Shown here piece after piece: positions 1-4,372 of a stretch of 6,312 nucleotides of DNA. Position numbers and translations under genes: made by a program. Source of the stretch: Halanaerobium sp. GTDB taxonomy: Bacteria > Bacillota > Halanaerobiia > Halanaerobiales > Halanaerobiaceae. Within the stretch, counting starts at the first letter, position 1, and each line of letters starts with the position of its first letter. Where the stretch lies: the NCBI GenBank assembly GCA_003070825.1, contig QBLP01000198.1, positions 1-6,312 of the forward strand. The letters are read 5' to 3'. The notes below the pieces were generated by a model that searched no databases, was not told the DNA's origin, and worked only from the letters and a program-made list of their open reading frames with translations.

Positions 1-159
1 AAATAGTTCTACATTAAAAGCTGAACTCTTTATATATTTTTTAGCCTGATTATTAGTAGAATCGATGCTCTCATAAACTTTTATAAAAACTTTATTCATT
101 ATCTTATTATCCAGCTCATTATTTATTATTTCCCGATCAAATACATTATATTCTTCCAT
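1..159 (-). CDS. birA: Biotin--[acetyl-CoA-carboxylase] ligase, N-terminal part (HTH-less BirA), runs off the window
   Basis: Biotin-protein ligases make biotinyl-AMP and attach biotin to a lysine of carboxylase or decarboxylase carrier domains. Only the first 53 codons are here. The ATG at 159 is preceded by AGGAG (173-169) with a 9-nt spacer. The peptide contains VYESIDSTNNQAKKY at residues 28-42; the E-x-x-D-STN-x-x-A pattern is the conserved entry to the ligase catalytic domain. Only about 30 residues precede it, too few for the winged-helix domain that makes many Firmicute BirA proteins biotin-operon repressors. No earlier ATG, GTG or TTG exists in this frame before the upstream stop at about 209. 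I infer a monofunctional (class I) ligase. The identification rests on one motif in a fragment, so it is likely but not certain. It sits directly after the folT terminator. Confidence 0.72.
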   Translation of the reverse strand, partial: MEEYNVFDREIINNELDNKIMNKVFIKVYESIDSTNNQAKKYIKSSAFNVELF

Positions 160-175
160 TTATAAATTCTCCTAG

Positions 176-197
176 AAAAAGGACCCTAAAAGGGCCC
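176..197 (-). terminator. Intrinsic terminator after folT
   Basis: Read on the minus strand, GGGCCCU (197-191) pairs with AGGGUCC (187-181) across a UUU loop, giving 7 bp with one G-U pair. UUUUU (180-176) follows. AAAA at 201-198 can extend the stem by pairing with the U-tract. It lies 22 nt after the folT stop codon. The U-tract ends only 3 nt before the AGGAG of birA, so termination here would also limit transcription into birA. Confidence 0.85.
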
Positions 198-218
198 TTT
201 TGAATTATTATTAAGTTA

Positions 219-761
219 TCAACAGCTTGTGCCCGCTTTAATTTTGCGAACTTTAACAGCATCATAATTTAAAAGTACCTTAATAAAATATGCATAAAGT
301 GGTATATTAATTAACTGACTTATTAATCTCGGTGGCATCAACACAGTAAAAGGTACTCCAAATAAAGTGTTAATAAAATATGGGACCAGAATTAAAGAAG
401 ATATTAACTGTCCTACAGCCACTGAAATAAAAATTATAGGTAGTGTTCGGCAGCGTTTGAGTACATAAAACACCATAAACCCTGGAATAAAACCAGTTAA
501 AAAAGAAGTAAAGGTAAAATGAGGCATATAAGCTCCCATTGGATTAATAAAATAACCCAGCAGGTCTCCAAGTGCACCAACAATACCTCCAGCAACAGGA
601 CCAAAAGCCACACCTGCAAAAATTATCGGTAGAGCACCAAAACCAATTCGTACTCCTTCAACCCCTGCAATTGGAATCCTGATACTGAACACTCTGGTTA
701 AAATGATAGTCAATGCTGTTAAAAAAGAAAGATAGGCAATCTTTTTTGTGCTTAATTTCAT
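219..761 (-). CDS. folT: Folate-specific ECF transporter S component (FolT)
   Basis: FolT is the membrane substrate-binding subunit for folates in energy-coupling-factor transporters. It works with a shared EcfT and two EcfA ATPases, none of which is encoded here. The 180-residue length is typical of S components. The protein is almost entirely hydrophobic, with about six helices. Family-like segments are RIGFGALPIIFAG (residues 38-50), GPVAGGIVGALGDLLGYF (54-71), a PHFTFTSFLTGFIPG stretch (80-94) and PPRLISQLINIPLYAY (143-158). The ATG at 761 has a very strong SD (GGGGGGAGG, 778-770) spaced 8 nt away. The THF riboswitch in the leader independently supports folate as substrate. It ends at TGA (221-219), followed by an intrinsic terminator. 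RibU, PanT or BioY alternatives fit the sequence less well and would not explain the leader. Confidence 0.93.
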   Translation of the reverse strand: MKLSTKKIAYLSFLTALTIILTRVFSIRIPIAGVEGVRIGFGALPIIFAGVAFGPVAGGIVGALGDLLGYFINPMGAYMPHFTFTSFLTGFIPGFMVFYVLKRCRTLPIIFISVAVGQLISSLILVPYFINTLFGVPFTVLMPPRLISQLINIPLYAYFIKVLLNYDAVKVRKIKAGTSC

Positions 762-769
762 TTTCTACA

Positions 770-836
770 CCTCCCCCCTCTCTGGTTAGATGATAGTTTA
801 TATCTGCACCAAAGAAAGAGGAAACTTTGGTGACAG
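770..836 (-). promoter_or_regulatory. Translational expression platform of the THF riboswitch: antisequestor hairpin versus SD-sequestering helix
   Basis: Two mutually exclusive folds can be drawn. In the antisequestor, CUG (836-834) and CACCAAAG (832-825) pair with CUUUGGUG (814-807) and CAG (806-804), with U833 bulged; this uses the 3' strand of aptamer helix P1. In the sequestor, 824-808 (UUUCCUCUUUCUUUGGU) pairs without interruption with 786-770 (ACCAGAGAGGGGGGAGG). That is 17 pairs including 6 G-U, and it buries the whole folT SD. There is no U-tract after either hairpin, so control should be translational. Ligand-stabilised P1 would disfavour the antisequestor, freeing 814-808 for the sequestor and switching folT off. 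Pairings were checked by hand; energies were not computed. Confidence 0.72.
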
Positions 837-927
837 CGGACGCGACAGGGAGACCGCAGCTAAAAGCTTTCGTTTCAGAGCAACGTCCCATCTCTGAACA
901 CTCTACGCCTCCTGTCTACTCTATCAC
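830..927 (-). ncRNA. Tetrahydrofolate (THF) riboswitch aptamer upstream of folT
   Basis: The minus strand matches the class I THF riboswitch. P1 is GUGAUAG (927-921) with CUGUCAC (836-830). P2 is 916-907 with 854-844, carrying one bulge. P3 is UUCAGAG (898-892) with CUCUGAA (880-874), closing the loop AUGGGACGUUG (891-881). A short hairpin AGCU-UUU-AGCU (868-858) follows ACGA. Conserved blocks AGAGUAGA, GCGU, AUGGGACGU, ACGAA, GCGGU and GCGUCCGCU are in the expected order. The loop GGACG (888-884) can pair with CGUCC (842-838) as the known long-range pseudoknot; compared with the S. mutans aptamer as I recall it, one base pair changes in a compensatory way. The family binds reduced folates and controls folate transport or synthesis genes. 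Confidence 0.93.
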
Positions 928-945
928 TATATTTCATTTGTTTTT

Positions 946-974
946 ATTATATCCCATCTAAACAAATTTTTAAA
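946..974 (-). promoter_or_regulatory. Predicted sigma-A promoter for the riboswitch-folT transcript
   Basis: A perfect -10 box TATAAT (951-946) lies 17 nt downstream of TTTAAA (974-969), a 4/6 match to TTGACA. The start point would be near 939, about a dozen nt before the aptamer's P1, which is the expected spacing. The -35 box starts 6 nt past the fhs stop codon. No intrinsic terminator lies between fhs and this promoter, so fhs transcripts could also read through into folT. Confidence 0.65.
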
Positions 975-979
975 GTTAT

Positions 980-2650
980 TTAGAACAATCCAGAAATTTT
1001 TCCATCAGCATCAATATCTATATCTTCAGCCGAAGGTCTTTTTGGCAGACCAGGCATTGTTAATACAGGACCGGTCATTACAACTAAAAATCCAGCTCCC
1101 GCAGATAGATTAATTTCTTTTACACTAATTCTAAAACCACTGGGGCTTCCTTTTAAATTAGGATTATCAGAAATAGAACTCTGGGTTTTTGCCATACAGA
1201 CTGGAATTTCAGCATAACCCTGCTTTTCATATTTTTTTATTTGAGCCAGCGCAGTATCACTATAATCAACACCATCAGCACCATAGATTTCAGTGGCAAT
1301 AGTTTCTATCTTTTCTTTAATTGGAGCCTTCTCATCATAGAGGAATTTAAACTTGCTCTCTTCATTTTCAAGCACATCCACAACAGCATTTGCAAGTTCT
1401 TCTCCGCCTTCTCCACCGTTAGCCCAAACTTCAGATAAAGCTACATTGACTCCCAGTTCTTCACACTTTCTTCTTACTAATTCTAATTCCGCTTCACTAT
1501 CATCGGGGAATCTGTTTATAGCTACAACTGTCGGAACACCAAATTTATTGACATTTTCAATATGCTTTTCTAAATTTTCCATACCTTCTTCCAGGGCAGC
1601 CAGATTTTCTTCTTTTAGATTATCCTTTGCTACTCCACCGTGCATTTTTAAAGCTCTAATGGTTGCAACTAAAACAGTTGCATCAGGTTCTAAATCAGCA
1701 AATCTGGATTTTATGTTATAAAATTTCTCAGCTCCCAGGTCAGCTCCAAAGCCAGCCTCTGTAACTGTAATATCTCCAAGTTTCATTGAAAATTTAGTTG
1801 CCATTACACTATTACATCCATGAGCAATATTTGCAAATGGCCCCCCATGAATAAAAGCAGGAGTGTTTTCTAGAGTCTGGACTAAATTGGGTTTAATAGC
1901 GTCTTTCAATAAAGCTGTCATTGCTCCTTCTACCTTTAGATCATGAGCTGTTACACTTTCTCCATCATAAGTATAGCCAATTACTATTTTTCCCAGTTTA
2001 TCTTTTAGCTCCATCAAATCATTGGCCAGACACAAAATTGCCATAATTTCGGAAGCAACTGTGATTAAAAATCCATCTTCTCTGGGATATCCATTTTTAG
2101 TGCCACCAAGTCCAACCACAGTATTTCTTAATGCTCGATCATTCATATCTACCGCTCTTTTAAAAGTAATTTGAGTTGGATCAATATTTAATTCATTACC
2201 CTGTTTAATATGATTATCAATCGCGGCTGCCAGTAGATTATGAGCGATCCCAATTGCGTGAATATCACCTGTAAAGTGAAGGTTAATATCTTCCATAGGA
2301 ATTACCTGGGCATAACCTCCACCTGCTGCACCACCTTTAATCCCCATTGTAGGTCCTAAAGAAGGTTCTCTAATTGCAATAACTGCATTTTTCCCAATCC
2401 GATTTAATGCCTGTCCCAGTCCAACAGTAGTAGTGGTTTTACCCTCTCCGGCTGGAGTTGGAGTAATTGCAGTTACCAGCACCAATTTACTATCAGAGTT
2501 ATCAGAAAGTCTTTTTAGTACATCCAGTTTGACTTTTGCCTTATACTTACCATATAATTCCAGGTCATCTTCTTTTAAACCAATCTGTTCAGCAATTTCT
2601 GTGATTTCTTTCATTGTGGCTTCCTGAGCAATTTGAATATCACTTTTCAC
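980..2650 (-). CDS. fhs: Formate--tetrahydrofolate ligase (10-formyl-THF synthetase)
   Basis: This cytosolic enzyme joins formate to tetrahydrofolate with ATP to give 10-formyl-THF, feeding purine, formyl-Met and other one-carbon routes. The 556-residue length is normal and the frame is intact. The P-loop TPAGEGKT is at 65-72, with EPSLGP at 95-100. Both family signatures are present: GIKGGAAGGGY (103-113) and VATIRALKMHGG (328-339). I chose GTG at 2650 because MKSDIQIAQEATMKEI matches the usual N-terminus and GAGGGGG (2664-2658) sits 7 nt upstream. An ATG at codon 13 also has an AGGA but would cut conserved sequence. The start overlaps the fetB stop by one base (TAGTG), implying translational coupling to fetB. 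Folate context is reinforced by folT next door. Confidence 0.98.
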   Translation of the reverse strand: MKSDIQIAQEATMKEITEIAEQIGLKEDDLELYGKYKAKVKLDVLKRLSDNSDSKLVLVTAITPTPAGEGKTTTTVGLGQALNRIGKNAVIAIREPSLGPTMGIKGGAAGGGYAQVIPMEDINLHFTGDIHAIGIAHNLLAAAIDNHIKQGNELNIDPTQITFKRAVDMNDRALRNTVVGLGGTKNGYPREDGFLITVASEIMAILCLANDLMELKDKLGKIVIGYTYDGESVTAHDLKVEGAMTALLKDAIKPNLVQTLENTPAFIHGGPFANIAHGCNSVMATKFSMKLGDITVTEAGFGADLGAEKFYNIKSRFADLEPDATVLVATIRALKMHGGVAKDNLKEENLAALEEGMENLEKHIENVNKFGVPTVVAINRFPDDSEAELELVRRKCEELGVNVALSEVWANGGEGGEELANAVVDVLENEESKFKFLYDEKAPIKEKIETIATEIYGADGVDYSDTALAQIKKYEKQGYAEIPVCMAKTQSSISDNPNLKGSPSGFRISVKEINLSAGAGFLVVMTGPVLTMPGLPKRPSAEDIDIDADGKISGLF

Positions 2651-3246
2651 TATACTTCCCCCTCGATAATTTGTGGCAGTACAGCATTATAAAACGCTCT
2701 GTTGCTAATTTCTTTAACAGCGGTTTCTGGTTCAGCACCCAGCATTAAGTAATTTTCAATCAGTGCTTTATTATCCTTAAATCCGTCTATTAAATGGTTA
2801 ACTCCCAAAGATATTCCGGTCATTGAATTTCCAATCAGCATTCCTGATAGCGGAATAAAATAGTCAGCTCTAAACCACGGATCAAGCCCAACTACAATCA
2901 GGACAAAGAAAAAGATACTTATAGAAGTCCCTAAAAACATTGAGCCTGCAATTATACCCTTCATTTTTTTTGATATTTCTGAATCAACCCTACCATAAAT
3001 ATTATAGATTGCAAAAATCTCCATGATCAGCAAAATCAAAATACTGTAATATGGATTTTGATTTGCAAAAACATATTCTAAAATAAAACCGACTGCGACT
3101 AGTTGAATTGTCATTCTAACTGAAGCCAGCAATATTTCTCCTTTATGTCCAATTTCTTTTTGTTTGACAATAAAAAGCAGAATCAAAACAAAAATATAGG
3201 CAAATACCAGCTGTAATAATTTTATATTTATAATATCGTTCTCCAT
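2650..3246 (-). CDS. fetB: FetB/YbbM-type ABC transporter permease, C-terminally truncated
   Basis: FetB family (UPF0014) permeases pair with the ATPase FetA; in E. coli the pair is reported to export iron and relieve oxidative stress. Here I see about five membrane helices, near residues 10-28, 38-60, 65-84, 98-120 and 127-149. The conserved IPLSGMLIGNSMTGISLGVN segment spans 131-150, and the cytoplasmic LGAEPETA stretch starts at 169. The protein stops at 198 residues, whereas family members are about 250-260. The missing part is the conserved V-G-x-V-S-L-P-G-M-M-G region and the last two helices. The final codons (EGEV, stop) are encoded by the fhs ribosome-binding site. SD AGGAGGAG (3263-3256) is 9 nt before ATG; 42 nt separate it from fetA. 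Family is clear. Whether this shortened form works, and on which substrate, is open. Confidence 0.85.
   Translation of the reverse strand: MENDIINIKLLQLVFAYIFVLILLFIVKQKEIGHKGEILLASVRMTIQLVAVGFILEYVFANQNPYYSILILLIMEIFAIYNIYGRVDSEISKKMKGIIAGSMFLGTSISIFFFVLIVVGLDPWFRADYFIPLSGMLIGNSMTGISLGVNHLIDGFKDNKALIENYLMLGAEPETAVKEISNRAFYNAVLPQIIEGEV
2658..2664 (-). promoter_or_regulatory. fhs ribosome-binding site inside the end of fetB
   Basis: GAGGGGG on the minus strand lies 7 nt before the fhs GTG. The same bases encode the E-G-E tail of the shortened FetB, so ribosomes finishing fetB end directly on the fhs start (TAGTG at 2652-2648). It supports GTG at 2650 over the ATG at codon 13. Confidence 0.8.
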
Positions 3247-3288
3247 AAAATTTCACTCCTCCTGTTTTTAAATACATATTTAAACTCT

Positions 3289-3915
3289 TCAATCAGTAAT
3301 TCTGCCAGCTTCTATATTAATTATCCTATCAGCAAATTTTTCGGCTATCTCTGGACTGTGAGTAACCATAATTAATGTTCTTTTATTTTCTCTAACATAA
3401 TCAACTACCATCTGAATAATCTTTTCTTCTGTTTTCTTGTCCAGAGAAGATGATGGCTCATCTAAAAGAAGCACCTCTGGTTCTAAAAGCATAACTCTAG
3501 CCAGAGCCAGACGCTGTTTTTCTCCTCCGGATAAATTCTCAGCATTATCACTCAAATTTTGGCTTAACGAAACTTTCTCCAGCAGCTCTTTATAATTTAA
3601 ATTTTTAGAAATTCCATTATCAGCAATTTCTTCAGTTATTTTAAAATTATCTCTGATAGTTCCCTTAAAAATCTCTGGATCCTGCGGCAGCATTACAACT
3701 TCTCTTCTCAAAGCAACAGGATCATAGCTTTCAATATTTTTATCTTTATAAAAGATTTCTCCCTGATCAGCTGTAATCATATTATTAAGCAGCTTTAGAA
3801 AAGTTGTCTTACCACCTCCACTGCTGCCGAGTATTGCTGTAACTAAATTTTTATCCAGTTCTATCTTTTCAATATTTAAAATATCTTTAAATATAACATT
3901 CTCAAGTTTAAACAT
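3289..3915 (-). CDS. fetA: FetA/YbbL-like ABC transporter ATP-binding protein
   Basis: This is the nucleotide-binding subunit that would energise the adjacent FetB permease at the inner face of the membrane. All ABC motifs are intact: Walker A GSSGGGKT (30-37), Q-loop LPQDP with Q78, signature LSGGE (128-132), Walker B VLLLDEP (148-154) with catalytic E153, D-loop SSLD (156-159) and switch H186. The 208-residue length is close to, slightly under, the family norm. ATG at 3915 follows AAGGAGG (3927-3921) with a 5-nt spacer, and that SD starts immediately after the padR stop codon, so the two genes are translationally close. The ABC ATPase call is certain. The FetA assignment depends mainly on its FetB neighbour and short single-domain build. 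The iron-export role is family knowledge and is not shown here. Confidence 0.9.
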   Translation of the reverse strand: MFKLENVIFKDILNIEKIELDKNLVTAILGSSGGGKTTFLKLLNNMITADQGEIFYKDKNIESYDPVALRREVVMLPQDPEIFKGTIRDNFKITEEIADNGISKNLNYKELLEKVSLSQNLSDNAENLSGGEKQRLALARVMLLEPEVLLLDEPSSSLDKKTEEKIIQMVVDYVRENKRTLIMVTHSPEIAEKFADRIINIEAGRITD

Positions 3916-3927
3916 ATTTACCTCCTT

Positions 3928-4236
3928 CTAATTCATAATTTCATCTGATAACTCTCTAGTCTTTGCCTTTACTTCCTTTAAAACCTCTTCTCCTTTTGCT
4001 GTAAGACTGTAATACTTTCTTACTTTACCCTCAACAGTTTTCTCTTCACTATTTAATATTCCATCTGATTCCATTGAGTGTAGAATTGGATATAATGTGC
4101 CGGAACTTATATTATAGCCATGACTTTTTAATTCTTCTATCATCCAGAGGCCAAAAAAAGGTTCTTTTTTAGCATGATATAGAATATGAACTCTCATGAA
4201 AGCTAAAAAAAGTTTTCTTAAGATTTTATTTTCCAT
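3928..4236 (-). CDS. PadR-family winged-helix transcriptional regulator
   Basis: PadR proteins are small dimeric repressors, often autoregulated and controlling an adjacent transporter or detoxification gene. This one has 102 residues, typical of the short subfamily. The hydrophobic N-terminal helix (about 7-20) leads to FFGLWMIEELKSHGYNISSG (27-46). The recognition-helix signature SSGTLYPILHSMESDGIL spans 44-61, the wing EKTVEGKVRKYYSLT 65-79, and the C-terminal dimerisation helix 80-102. ATG at 4236 has GAGGTG (4247-4242) 5 nt upstream. It is the first gene of the padR-fetA-fetB-fhs set, and repeated half-sites cover its promoter, suggesting autoregulation of the whole unit. The effector cannot be told from the sequence. 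Confidence 0.93.
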   Translation of the reverse strand: MENKILRKLFLAFMRVHILYHAKKEPFFGLWMIEELKSHGYNISSGTLYPILHSMESDGILNSEEKTVEGKVRKYYSLTAKGEEVLKEVKAKTRELSDEIMN

Positions 4237-4256
4237 ACTTTCACCTCTTTATCGTT

Positions 4257-4302
4257 TTTCATTATTGATCATTATTATAGCATTTCGATAATGAAATTAA
4301 AA
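4257..4302 (-). promoter_or_regulatory. padR operon promoter with candidate PadR operator
   Basis: A perfect -10 TATAAT lies at 4279-4274. The -35 region, TTTTAA at 4302-4297 with a 17-nt spacer, is weak. Three half-sites surround the -10: TCATTAT at 4294-4288 in one orientation, then ATAATGA at 4275-4269 and 4265-4259 in the other. The last two start exactly 10 bp apart, about one helical turn. The outer pair extends to 9-bp arms, TTTCATTAT (4296-4288) and ATAATGAAA (4265-4257). A nested ATTTC-N6-GAAAT (4297-4282) is also present. Binding would block the polymerase. Assigning these sites to the neighbouring PadR is inference, and AT-rich sequence produces such repeats fairly easily. Confidence 0.5.
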
Positions 4303-4327
4303 GTAAAAGGAGAACATTTAATTAGAT

Positions 4328-4357
4328 AAAAAAACGACCAGCAGAAGCTGGCCGTTT
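4328..4357 (-). terminator. Strong intrinsic terminator after ftsH
   Basis: On the minus strand AAACGGCCAGC (4357-4347) pairs with GCUGGUCGUUU (4342-4332), 11 bp with one G-U pair, around a UUCU loop. A run of seven Us follows (4334-4328). It begins 15 nt after the ftsH stop codon and insulates the padR operon promoter from ftsH transcription. The plus-strand reading lacks a U-tract, so it acts in one direction. Confidence 0.95.
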
Positions 4358-4372
4358 GATTATTTATAGATC

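Noticed and set aside
194..222. TTGATA near the folT stop as a -35 box for birA
   Set aside because: The -10 position at the right spacing falls in the GC-rich terminator stem and does not resemble TATAAT.
804..836. Antisequestor hairpin read as an intrinsic terminator
   Set aside because: The hairpin is followed by AUAUAAAC rather than a U-tract, so transcription termination is unlikely.
658..891. 77-codon minus-strand open frame starting in the riboswitch
   Set aside because: It runs through the aptamer, expression platform and folT start in another frame. It has no recognisable protein features, and the RNA element explains its conservation.
1241..1721. Plus-strand open frames opposite fhs
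   Set aside because: They are antisense shadows of an intact, highly conserved gene, with serine/threonine-rich composition typical of reverse-strand reading and no ribosome-binding site.
2433..2627. Plus-strand open frame opposite the fhs N-terminus
   Set aside because: Antisense shadow with no SD or family motif.
2686..2691. Perfect TATAAT inside fetB as a possible fhs promoter
   Set aside because: No acceptable -35 box lies 16-18 nt upstream (AAAGAA-like sequence), and TATAAT is common by chance in AT-rich coding DNA. It is worth checking only if transcript mapping finds a start near 2680.
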